From contig DATDRF010000134.1 of NCBI GenBank assembly GCA_035291905.1, positions 1 through 24,830 of the forward strand: 24,830 nt of DNA, written 5' to 3'. Positions 15,814-23,723 of this stretch are shown piece after piece. Source of the DNA: JACPLA01 sp035291905 (lineage in GTDB: Bacteria > Bacteroidota > Ignavibacteria > UBA10030). The translations under genes were made by a program, and so were the position numbers. The notes below the pieces were generated by a model. It did no database searches. It saw nothing but the letters and a program-made list of their open reading frames with translations, and was not told the DNA's origin. Within the stretch, counting starts at the first letter, position 1; each line of letters opens with the position of its first letter.

Positions 15814-16356
15814 ATGATAAAACACACTGCAGTTGTTGCAGGCGCATTGATCATGTTCGCTGCAGAAGCATTTGCTCAAATGGAACACGGGTCAGCGCCG
15901 CCTGGTCCGCCCGCAAAGGCCATTGCAGTTCTTTCTCCCACCAAAGGCTCTCCCGTCAAAGGAATTGTGATATTCGAAGTTGTGAAAGGCGGAACGAAGG
16001 TCACCGCGCACATCTCCGGACTCACCCCCGGCAAGCATGGGTTCCATGTTCATGAGTACGGCGACTGCAGTTCGGATGACGGCATGGCGGCCGGCGGACA
16101 TTACAACCCCGGACAAATGCCTCACAGCATGCCGATGAGCGAAAAGAGACATGTCGGCGATATGGGAAACCTCGAGGCTGACAAAGACGGCAACGCCCAC
16201 CTCGAGTATGTCGATTCCATGATTGCCCTGAGCGGAGCTAGCTCCATCTTAGGCCGCGGGGTCATTGTGCACGAAAAGGAAGACGACCTGAAGACGCAGC
16301 CCACAGGAAACGCGGGCGGCAGGCTCGCTTGCGGCGTAGTCGGTTTGGCGAAATAG
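15814..16356 (+). CDS. sodC: Periplasmic Cu/Zn superoxide dismutase
   Basis: This converts superoxide to peroxide and oxygen in the periplasm; 180 residues with a signal peptide (about 1-22, cleaved after AFA-Q). Metal ligands are all visible: HVHEYGDC supplies two copper histidines, GGHYNP the bridging histidine, MPHSM and RHVGD the zinc histidines and aspartate, and IVHEKEDD the last copper histidine. Cysteines in YGDC and ACGV can form the family disulfide, and GNAGGR provides the active-site arginine. The zinc loop is short and Met-rich (GQMPHSMPM). A stand-alone gene with a strong ribosome binding site; no promoter was found with confidence. Confidence 0.93.
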   Translation: MIKHTAVVAGALIMFAAEAFAQMEHGSAPPGPPAKAIAVLSPTKGSPVKGIVIFEVVKGGTKVTAHISGLTPGKHGFHVHEYGDCSSDDGMAAGGHYNPGQMPHSMPMSEKRHVGDMGNLEADKDGNAHLEYVDSMIALSGASSILGRGVIVHEKEDDLKTQPTGNAGGRLACGVVGLAK

Positions 16357-16458
16357 CAAACCACATCATCCTGTCAATACTGGTCTGTGTGGGTGCTCAC
16401 TGCGCAGCTTTCCCCCTTTTTGTAATTTTCCGGCCAACATTGCGGTTCCATAGATATC

Positions 16459-16467
16459 GGAGGGGAG
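16459..16467 (+). promoter_or_regulatory. Ribosome binding site supporting a GTG start
   Basis: GGAGGGGAG ends 4 bases before GTG 16472 and fixes the start of the small membrane protein at this GTG. Confidence 0.65.
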
Positions 16468-16471
16468 AACT

Positions 16472-17140
16472 GTGCCGGCCTATCGAATGTCATCTGCGTT
16501 ACCGGGTCCGCTTGCGAGGAGAAGGAAAACTCTCCTGACCCTGGCCATATCAAGCGTCCTTCTTGTGCCCGCTGGATTTCTTGCAAATGAATATTTTGCC
16601 ACGGTCGCCTCGGATGACGCGTTGTCGTCGGTTGCCATGGTGCTAATTTTGTTGGCACCTTTCCTGGGAATAGCGGCCGTGCGAATGGCGAGGCGCGATA
16701 TGGAGAGTATTCAAAACGGTATTATCCCATCCTCTGCAATGACTGCCACAAAGTGGGGGCGCAACCTCGGGGCCTTTGGATCGGTAGCCAATACAATTCT
16801 GCTGTTGCTGTTCCTGCTGCAGGCGTCATCGTTCAGCGGAGCGGACCTGGCGAAGAATGCATTGCTTCGCGACCTCAATGGACTTATGTCACATGCATAT
16901 CAATACCGAAATCGACCTTCAGCAAGAGGAGGGGGCCATGGGACATACATAGGCTACCATGTCCCCAACCTCTTGAAGGAGAATGTCGATGGGTTCTATT
17001 CCGCAAGTGTGATTCATGCGGACACGCTGCTGCTTACTGCTGCGTGGCGCAGGGATCCCGTTTCGACCGTTTCGGTCAGGCTTGGTCCGAATGGCCGGCC
17101 TGTTGGCTCTTGGACATTCGTCGGGGGATTCAAGGAATGA
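16472..17140 (+). CDS. Uncharacterised membrane protein with conserved C-terminal extracytoplasmic region
   Basis: I do not recognise this 222-residue protein. It starts at GTG with a good Shine-Dalgarno sequence. Basic residues (ARRRK, 15-19) precede the first hydrophobic helix (about 20-38); two more helices lie at 50-71 and 98-118. The remaining 100 residues are soluble and contain LLRDLNGLMSHAYQYRNRP, then GGGHGTYIGYHVP, a pattern that resembles the mature part of pilin-like envelope proteins. The end (SVRLGPNGRPVGSWTFVG) looks like a small beta-sheet. Function is unknown; the C-terminal part probably faces the periplasm if three helices are correct. It sits 115 bases after sodC on the same strand and could be co-transcribed, but nothing else links them. 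Confidence 0.7.
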   Translation: MPAYRMSSALPGPLARRRKTLLTLAISSVLLVPAGFLANEYFATVASDDALSSVAMVLILLAPFLGIAAVRMARRDMESIQNGIIPSSAMTATKWGRNLGAFGSVANTILLLLFLLQASSFSGADLAKNALLRDLNGLMSHAYQYRNRPSARGGGHGTYIGYHVPNLLKENVDGFYSASVIHADTLLLTAAWRRDPVSTVSVRLGPNGRPVGSWTFVGGFKE

Positions 17141-17403
17141 TCATCTCATAGAGCGTCGCCTTCCCGCATGACGGCCCGCATTCTCCGCTGTCGTTGATGG
17201 GGCATCGGATCATCAGTTACTCTTTTTCAGAATCTACCTCCCCGAAAACAAGAAATTCCCCCTGATTTTGACAAAACCGGGCCATTTTGGGCTGAGGACT
17301 CACAGATTTCCGTGTATTTTTGAGTGACTCAGACGGCACACTTCTTGTCTATCATCGGAGCAAAAGATAGTCAACGGAGTAACCACTTCTGAGTACGAAT
17401 TCC
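17141..17403 (+). other. Intergenic region upstream of gdh
   Basis: The gap is AT-richer than its flanks. It holds a perfect TTGACA (17268-17273) but no matching -10 at 16-18 bases. TATTTTTG (17315-17322), an exact TAnnTTTG element, has its nearest upstream TTG 25 bases away. A GAGTGACTC palindrome lies at 17322-17330. The gdh promoter is probably here, but I cannot place it. Confidence 0.4.
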
Positions 17404-18690
17404 ATGAAAAATAAGGCTTTTAATGCATTTGAAGTAGCTCAACATCAGTTTGATAGAATTGCCGAAAAGCTTCAGCTGGATCAAGGTACGCGCGATCTTT
17501 TGCGCACCCCGATGCGGGAATATCATTTCAACATCCCCGTCCGTATGGATGACGCGAGTGTGAAGGTCTTTCGGGGATTTCGCGTTCAGCATAATGACGC
17601 GCGAGGCCCCGGAAAAGGCGGAGTCCGTTTTCACCCCCAGGAAACCATCGACACAATCCGCGCGCTTGCGATGTGGATGTCCTGGAAGTGCGCTGTTGTA
17701 GACATTCCGCTCGGCGGCAGCAAGGGTGGAGTCATTTGTGATCCTCATAGTCTCAGTCAACGTGAGCAGGAGCAGATCTGCCGCGGTTGGATCCGCCAGA
17801 TTGCGCGCGATGTCGGCCCGCTGGCCGATGTCCCCGCACCTGATGTCATGACGGGTCCGCAGCATATGCTCTGGATGCTCGATGAATATGAAACGATCAG
17901 CGGTGGCAGGTATCCGGGCCTGATCACGGGAAAGCCGGTGGGGATGGGCGGTTCACTGGGGCGGAAAGAGGCGACCGGGTACGGGGTTGTCATAACCCTT
18001 CGCGAAGCGTTGAAGCAGCTTGGCCTCAAGGCGGAGAATACCACTGCCAGCGTACAGGGATTCGGGAATGTCGCGCAGTACGCTATTGAACTGTATCAAC
18101 AACTCGGCGGAAAGGTCGTCTGCGTCTCGTGCTGGGACCAGAAGGACCAGGCCCCCAATACATTCCTCAGAAAGAAGGGAATCGACCTCGCAGAGCTTCA
18201 GAAAATTTCGGATTCGTTCGGAGGAATCGATAAATCGAAGGCGAAGGGGTTGGGTTACGAGATTCAGGCAGGCGATCAGTGGCTGAGTCAGGAGGTCGAC
18301 ATCCTGATTCCGGCGGCGATCGAGAACCAGATCACAGAAGACAATGTTAATTCAATAAGTCGGAAAGTGAAGATCATTGCAGAAGGAGCGAACGGCCCGA
18401 CAACACCGGAAGCTGACAAAGTTATCTCCGAACGCGGGATTTTCGTTATCCCGGATTTTCTGGCGAATGCCGGCGGTGTCACATGCAGTTATTTCGAACA
18501 GGTCCAGAGCAACATGAATTACTATTGGACGCGCGACGAAGTGCTCGGCAAGCTCGACATTAAGATGACAGCGGCCTTTAATGCCGTTTCAGATCTCGCG
18601 AAATCGAAAGGATTGCCGATGCGTGATGCTGCTTACGTCATAGCAATAGGCCGTGTGGCGCAGGCCAGCCGTGACCGCGGTTGGATCTGA
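17404..18690 (+). CDS. gdhA: Glutamate dehydrogenase (Glu/Leu/Phe/Val dehydrogenase family)
   Basis: This interconverts glutamate and 2-oxoglutarate plus ammonia; 428 residues, typical of the hexameric short form. Visible are GPGKGGVRFHP, the catalytic-lysine region KCAVVDIPLGGSKGGV, DVPAPDV, GGSLGRKEATGYGV before the nucleotide fold, the Rossmann motif GFGNVAQ, and LIPAAIENQIT with FLANAGGVTCSYFE near the end. Cofactor preference (NAD or NADP) cannot be settled by eye; the set of motifs resembles NAD-preferring or dual enzymes. DVPAPDV is followed by MTGPQ where homologues usually have a Tyr/Asn-Thr-Asn-Pro-Gln pattern. The ATG at 17404 has no clear Shine-Dalgarno sequence. The next gene is 82 bases downstream on the same strand, beyond a hairpin. 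Confidence 0.93.
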   Translation: MKNKAFNAFEVAQHQFDRIAEKLQLDQGTRDLLRTPMREYHFNIPVRMDDASVKVFRGFRVQHNDARGPGKGGVRFHPQETIDTIRALAMWMSWKCAVVDIPLGGSKGGVICDPHSLSQREQEQICRGWIRQIARDVGPLADVPAPDVMTGPQHMLWMLDEYETISGGRYPGLITGKPVGMGGSLGRKEATGYGVVITLREALKQLGLKAENTTASVQGFGNVAQYAIELYQQLGGKVVCVSCWDQKDQAPNTFLRKKGIDLAELQKISDSFGGIDKSKAKGLGYEIQAGDQWLSQEVDILIPAAIENQITEDNVNSISRKVKIIAEGANGPTTPEADKVISERGIFVIPDFLANAGGVTCSYFEQVQSNMNYYWTRDEVLGKLDIKMTAAFNAVSDLAKSKGLPMRDAAYVIAIGRVAQASRDRGWI

Positions 18691-18716
18691 GATACAAGAC
18701 ATAGAGCATGGAGCGC

Positions 18717-18745
18717 GAGGGCCTGCCGGGCGTAGGCAGGCCTTC
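18717..18745. repeat. GGCCTGCC / GGCAGGCC hairpin between gdh and the ATP-grasp genes
   Basis: A perfect 8-bp stem (18720-18727 and 18735-18742) with a 7-base loop, extended by three further pairs including one G-T. It shares its arm sequence with the element at 15656-15722. There is no T-tract, so it could be a weak terminator, an mRNA-stability hairpin or a repeat element. Confidence 0.65.
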
Positions 18746-18772
18746 ACACTTTCACTGGACGGAACGACAAGG

Positions 18773-20494
18773 ATGACGACACCCAAAATACCGTCCGTTT
18801 TTTCGAGGAGATTCTTCGGTGCCGAAGAACAGCTCTCACTCATCGGATCCGGGTCGATGGGTGGAAAGGCTCAGGGCCTGGAACAGTTTCAGAGCGTGCT
18901 CGAGCAGCTTGAGGGCGATTGTAAGAAATTCCCCGAAATTGGAATATCCATCCCCCGCCTCGCCGTGATCGGCACCGGACATTTTGCCGCATTCATGGAT
19001 CGCAACCGGCTCCGCGAACTTGCCGCCTCTTTGGAACCGGACGACAAGATCATTCGTGGATTCCTGAAGGCCGATCTCCCTTTCGAGCTCGTTGGCGATC
19101 TTCGTGCACTTATCGAGGGTGTCCACACGCCTCTCGCGATTCGTTCTTCGAGCCTCCTTGAAGACGCAATGAACCAACCATTCGCCGGAATCTATCAGAC
19201 AAAGATGATTCCGAACAACCAGCCCGACCCGGACATTCGGTTTGCAAAATTGGTCGAGGCGGTGAAGTTCGTCTATGCCTCAACCTTCTCCCAGTCGGCA
19301 AAATCATACCGCAGGGTGCTTCCCGACGCTGCGGAAGAGCAAATGGCCGTTATCATTCAGGAGGTGGTCGGCAACAGACGTGACGAGCGGTTTTATCCTG
19401 AGTTGTCCGGCGTTGCGAGGTCGTGGAACTTCTATCCGACTGGTTCGGCAAAGCCGCAAGAAGGAGTCGCACAACTCGCCCTGGGCCTGGGCAAAACAAT
19501 CGTGGACGGGGGACTTTGCTGGACATACTCTCCCTCCAGGCCAAAGGCAAGTCCACCTTTTGCCAATGTGCATGAACTTGCGGAGCAAACCCAAACTGAA
19601 TTCTGGTCCGTCAACATGGGATCTCCTCCGGCATATGACCCCATGAAGGAGACCGAGTATCTTGTCAGAGGCTCATTGGTCGATGCCGAACAGGACGGGA
19701 CGCTTGCCATGCTCGCTTCGACGCTGAATCCCGCTTCCGATCGCTTGTCCATCGGAGTTGCCGACCGTGGGCCGCGCATTCTTACCTTCGCTCCTATGCT
19801 CGTGTCGAACAGTCTGCCCGTGAACGATATAGTTCAAATGCTCCTGAGAGCCTGTGAAAAAGAGCTTTCGGCTGCCGTTGAGATCGAATTCGCCTTGACA
19901 ATGCATCCCCTTCGGTTCGGCTGCCTGCAGGTTCGGAAAATGCTGGTTTCGAGCGACAAGATCGAAATCAGCGAGCGGGAACTTTCGGGCGATCAGGTTC
20001 TTGTCGCTTCCGAAAGAGCCTGTGGCAATGGACGGAACAACAATATTTGCGATATTGTCTACGTCGTTCCTGAACGGTTCGATAAGAGCAAAACGGCCGT
20101 GATTGCCGCGGATCTCGAAGGAATCAATCGTTCTCTTATCGAAGAGGGACGCACGAGTTTGATGATCGGGTTCGGAAGGTGGGGGAGTTCAGATCCCTGG
20201 CTTGGGATTCCGGTGAACTGGGGACAGATCTCCTCTGCGAGGGCGATCGTCGAAGCAACTCTCCCTTCAATGAATGTCGACATGAGTCAAGGTTCCCACT
20301 TCTTCCATAATCTCATGAGCTTCGGCGTCTGTTTCTTCTCAGTTCATCATGAGGGACAATTTGTGATTGATTGGGCCTGGCTCGCTGCACAGAAAGCAAT
20401 ATGCGAAACATCGTTTGTTCGTCATGTGCGGTTGAACAAACCGTTGGAGATTAGAGTTGACGGACGGAAGGGGATGGGAGCCATCCACAAATGA
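18773..20494 (+). CDS. PEP/pyruvate-binding (ATP-grasp, PPDK_N-like) protein without swivel or TIM-barrel domains
   Basis: 573 residues from ATG 18773; the in-frame upstream extension runs into the intergenic hairpin and is rejected. The region 25-390 follows the ATP-grasp N-terminal domain of PEP synthase/pyruvate phosphate dikinase: GSMGGKAQGL (28-36), IRSSSLLED (123-131) and FAGIY (137-141), then VYASTFSQSAKSYR and MAVIIQEVV. The normal end of that domain (LQxRP) reads LQVRKM (385-390), so the site may be impaired. The C-terminal region has GRWGSSDPWLG (468-478) and SQGSHFFHNL (505-514), a module shared with the next gene. The phospho-histidine and PEP-binding domains of true PEP synthases are absent. 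Activity is unknown; it probably works with the next gene, 28 bases downstream. Confidence 0.75.
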   Translation: MTTPKIPSVFSRRFFGAEEQLSLIGSGSMGGKAQGLEQFQSVLEQLEGDCKKFPEIGISIPRLAVIGTGHFAAFMDRNRLRELAASLEPDDKIIRGFLKADLPFELVGDLRALIEGVHTPLAIRSSSLLEDAMNQPFAGIYQTKMIPNNQPDPDIRFAKLVEAVKFVYASTFSQSAKSYRRVLPDAAEEQMAVIIQEVVGNRRDERFYPELSGVARSWNFYPTGSAKPQEGVAQLALGLGKTIVDGGLCWTYSPSRPKASPPFANVHELAEQTQTEFWSVNMGSPPAYDPMKETEYLVRGSLVDAEQDGTLAMLASTLNPASDRLSIGVADRGPRILTFAPMLVSNSLPVNDIVQMLLRACEKELSAAVEIEFALTMHPLRFGCLQVRKMLVSSDKIEISERELSGDQVLVASERACGNGRNNNICDIVYVVPERFDKSKTAVIAADLEGINRSLIEEGRTSLMIGFGRWGSSDPWLGIPVNWGQISSARAIVEATLPSMNVDMSQGSHFFHNLMSFGVCFFSVHHEGQFVIDWAWLAAQKAICETSFVRHVRLNKPLEIRVDGRKGMGAIHK

Positions 20495-20522
20495 CGCAGC
20501 ATCTCCAAGAGAGAAATCCTTA

Positions 20523-23500
20523 ATGGACGCGAAAATACCGATAGATAATCTACTTCGTGACCTCAAAGAGAGAGCCAAGGAACTCAACTGTCTGTATGCC
20601 GTCATTGAAATCACGAATCAGCCAAACCTCCAGCAGACAGAGGTTATGCGGAAGATCATCGAAGTGATCCCCCGCGGATGGCAATATCCCGAAATCTGCC
20701 GGGCACGAATCGAAGTGGGGGATGACGTGTATGAACCGGATGGATTTCAATCGACGCCGTGGGAGCAGTCCGCCGACATTGTCGTTCAGGAGGAGATCGT
20801 CGGGAAGATTAGCGTCTTCTACACGCAGGAGGTTCCTGGCACGGCGGATGGGCCGTTTCTGAAAGAGGAGCGGAAACTTCTGGGGAGTATTGCTGAATGG
20901 TTGAATCATTACCTTCTTCACCGCCAGTTGGGGGAGGTTTTCGAGCAGCATCGTGAAAAAGAGCGGGAGGGAGGATGGGCAACGATCCTTGAGCTTCTTC
21001 GTAGGACGAATCCGCAGCTTCTTCTGCGCATAACGAGAAAAATGACCAACTATTTGTGCTGGAGCGGCAGCAAGGAAGCTGAGAAGCTTCTCGCCTCGTT
21101 CAACCCTGCCTTTGGCTATACCGATGCGAGTACGGCAGACGATGCAAATCGCCCGCGGCCGAAAGAGACGGTTCAGCTGTTTCTCCAAAAAGTGGATGAA
21201 GTGTTCAGAATTGCCCTCGACTTTCTGGGCGAAGCGGAAACGTTGGCGCTTGTTCAGCGATGGATCAGAGAAGATCGGTCTTCATTCCTCATAAGTGTTA
21301 TCGAGAATCCGGCGTCATCTCACACTGATGTCGTCGACGCGCTGGATCGGTACTATCATCTCGATCCTGAGGGGACAGAACTCTCGGCGGCACGAGATGC
21401 CACATTCCGTGTCGCGATGATCAGGCGGTTTCTGACGGATCAACCCCAGGCGATCAACGTGGCAAAACACTTCTTTGCCTTGAGGGATTTTCAGAACCTC
21501 CTTCACAGGGTTGTGTTTCCCGCCGGGAGTCACGGGAAACTTGGGGGAAAGAGCTCCGGCCTGCTCCTTGCCTCCGCCATTCTCCAGAACTCGATTGGGG
21601 ATGAGGAACTCCTGAAAAATGTGAGGATTCCGAAAACATGGTACCTGGCATCAGACGGCATTCTGAATTTCATGTACCATAACAATCTCGAAGACGTCAT
21701 CGACCAGAAATACAAAGATCTCGGTCAGGTACGGCAGGAATACCCCTACGTGGTGCAGGTTTTCAAGAACTCACCGTTTCCGCCTGAGATGCTGAAAGGC
21801 CTTTCTCTCGCCCTCGATGACTTCGGGGACCGCCCATTGATTGTCCGGAGTTCGAGCCTCCTCGAAGATCGTATGGGAACCTCCTTTGCCGGAAAGTACA
21901 AGAGCCTCTTTATTGCCAATCAGGGGTCCAGGGAGGAGCGCTTGGTTGCATTGACGGATGCAGTGGCAGAGGTGTACGCATCTGTATTCAGCCCGGACCC
22001 GATCCAATACAGAGCGGAACATGGGTTGACGGATTTCAACGAAGAAATGGGAATCATGATTCAGGAAGTGGTGGGGAGAAGGATTGGGGACTACTTCCTG
22101 CCGTCTTACGCGGGGGTTGCATTCTCGAACAACGAATTTCGATGGTCCTCGAGGATAAGACGTGAAGATGGCTTGGTTCGCCTTGTCGCCGGCCTCGGAA
22201 CTCGGGCCGTCGATCGTCTGAGCGACGATTATCCCATCCTGTTTGCGCCGGGCCAGCCCGATCTTCATGTCAATGTGACTCTGGAGGAATCAATCCGTTA
22301 TTCGCCAAAGAAAATGGATGTAATCAACCTGAGGACAAACACGTTCGAATCGATCGATATTCGGGAGTTCATCATAAAACACGGAGAAGAATTCCCGGCT
22401 ACCCCCCAGATAGTCTCTATGCTGGACCAGGATCGTTTGAGGCAGCCGTTGGGAATGCAGGTGGATTATTCAAAAGAGCCCTTTGTTGTTACGTTCGAAG
22501 GGCTCAAGGGAAGAACGGATTTTGTCAAGAAAATGCGGTTGATTATCGCAATCCTTCACGAGAAACTCGGAATGCCGGTCGACATAGAGTTTGCTTCCGA
22601 TGGAGAGAATTTCTATCTGCTGCAGTGCAGACCGCAGAGCTACAGACCCGAATCGGCTCCTGCAGAGATTCCGCGCGATGTTCCGAAAGAAAAAATGATC
22701 TTCTCGGCCAACAAATACATTTCAAACGGCGCGATTCCCGGAATTACACATATCGTCTACGTTGATCCGGAAGCCTACAGCGACCTGAGAGAGCGGAGTG
22801 ACCTCCTGGCGGTCGGCAGGGCCGTGAGCATGCTGAACAAGATACTTCCGAAGCGACGCTTTATTCTTATGGGCCCGGGTCGATGGGGAAGCCGTGGGGA
22901 CATCAAACTTGGCGTGAGTGTGTCATACTCCGATATCAACAATACCGCCATGCTTATCGAGATCGCCCGAAAAAAGGGGGATTATGTCCCTGAAGTCTCT
23001 TTTGGGACGCACTTCTTTCAGGATCTCGTCGAGGAATCGATTCGTTACCTCCCGCTCTTTCCCGATGACGGCGACGTCCAATTCAACGAGACTTTCCTCC
23101 ATTCGGAGAACATGCTGACCGATCTTCTGCCGCAGTATTCATCCCTTCAGGGTGTTCTCAAAGTGATCGACGTCTCACGCGTGTCGGGAGGATTGGTGCT
23201 GGACATCCTTATGAATGATGAGGTCAACAAGGCGGTTGGAGTTCTCGGACTTCCTACTGTTCCTGTCGAACCGGCTCCAAAGAGAAGGGGAGTTATCGCA
23301 GAGCGGAGAGAAGCGGACGAGCACTGGCGATGGCGTCAGCATATGGCGGAGGAAATAGCGAAACTCTTGGATGCCGACCGGTACGGCGTAAAGGGAATGT
23401 ACTTGACGGGCAGTACGAAGAATGTGAACGCGGGGCCCCAAAGCGACATCGACCTCATCATTCATGTCACGGGCACCAAGAAGCAGCAGGAAGGGCTTAT

Positions 23501-23723
23501 GACCTGGCTTGACGGTTGGAGTCAGGCGCTAAGCGAGATGAATTTTCTCAGAACGGGTATCAAGACACAAGGTCTTCTTGACATTCATCTTGTCACGGAC
23601 GAGGATATCCGAAAGCGAACCAGCTTTGCCGTGAAAATCGGTGCCGTCACCGATCAGGCACGCAAGCTCCCCCTCGGGCCTACAACAGCTCCCTCGACGC
23701 GTCCGCAGGATTCTCCAAAGTAA
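20523..23723 (+). CDS. Sensor / PEP-pyruvate-binding ATP-grasp / nucleotidyltransferase fusion protein
   Basis: 1066 residues from ATG 20523, 28 bases after the previous gene. Four parts can be seen. Residues 1-150 resemble the GAF-like input region placed before histidine kinases (RAKELNCLYAV, WQYPEICRARI, PFLKEERKLL). Residues 150-335 are helical without recognised motifs. Residues 335-705 are a PPDK_N ATP-grasp domain: LGGKSSGLL (340-348), VRSSSLLEDRMGTSFAG (441-457), MIQEVVG, DIEFASDG and LLQCRPQ (699-705), all well kept. Residues 735-870 are the module shared with the upstream gene: GPGRWGS (784-790) and GTHFFQDL (828-835). Residues 940-1050 are a pol-beta-type nucleotidyltransferase: TGS (962-964), SDIDL (Asp975, Asp977) and LLDIHLV (Asp1020). 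No swivel or TIM-barrel domain is present. It looks like a signal-responsive transferase; the target is unknown. Confidence 0.78.
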   Translation: MDAKIPIDNLLRDLKERAKELNCLYAVIEITNQPNLQQTEVMRKIIEVIPRGWQYPEICRARIEVGDDVYEPDGFQSTPWEQSADIVVQEEIVGKISVFYTQEVPGTADGPFLKEERKLLGSIAEWLNHYLLHRQLGEVFEQHREKEREGGWATILELLRRTNPQLLLRITRKMTNYLCWSGSKEAEKLLASFNPAFGYTDASTADDANRPRPKETVQLFLQKVDEVFRIALDFLGEAETLALVQRWIREDRSSFLISVIENPASSHTDVVDALDRYYHLDPEGTELSAARDATFRVAMIRRFLTDQPQAINVAKHFFALRDFQNLLHRVVFPAGSHGKLGGKSSGLLLASAILQNSIGDEELLKNVRIPKTWYLASDGILNFMYHNNLEDVIDQKYKDLGQVRQEYPYVVQVFKNSPFPPEMLKGLSLALDDFGDRPLIVRSSSLLEDRMGTSFAGKYKSLFIANQGSREERLVALTDAVAEVYASVFSPDPIQYRAEHGLTDFNEEMGIMIQEVVGRRIGDYFLPSYAGVAFSNNEFRWSSRIRREDGLVRLVAGLGTRAVDRLSDDYPILFAPGQPDLHVNVTLEESIRYSPKKMDVINLRTNTFESIDIREFIIKHGEEFPATPQIVSMLDQDRLRQPLGMQVDYSKEPFVVTFEGLKGRTDFVKKMRLIIAILHEKLGMPVDIEFASDGENFYLLQCRPQSYRPESAPAEIPRDVPKEKMIFSANKYISNGAIPGITHIVYVDPEAYSDLRERSDLLAVGRAVSMLNKILPKRRFILMGPGRWGSRGDIKLGVSVSYSDINNTAMLIEIARKKGDYVPEVSFGTHFFQDLVEESIRYLPLFPDDGDVQFNETFLHSENMLTDLLPQYSSLQGVLKVIDVSRVSGGLVLDILMNDEVNKAVGVLGLPTVPVEPAPKRRGVIAERREADEHWRWRQHMAEEIAKLLDADRYGVKGMYLTGSTKNVNAGPQSDIDLIIHVTGTKKQQEGLMTWLDGWSQALSEMNFLRTGIKTQGLLDIHLVTDEDIRKRTSFAVKIGAVTDQARKLPLGPTTAPSTRPQDSPK

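Noticed and set aside
17268..17296. Perfect TTGACA as a gdh promoter
   Set aside because: The hexamer at the right distance is GCTGAG, which is not a -10 element, and the site lies 130 bases from the gene.
18773..23723. Standard PEP synthase or pyruvate phosphate dikinase split over two genes
   Set aside because: Neither protein contains the phospho-histidine swivel motif or the PEP-binding TIM barrel; both are ATP-grasp paralogues and not two halves of one enzyme.
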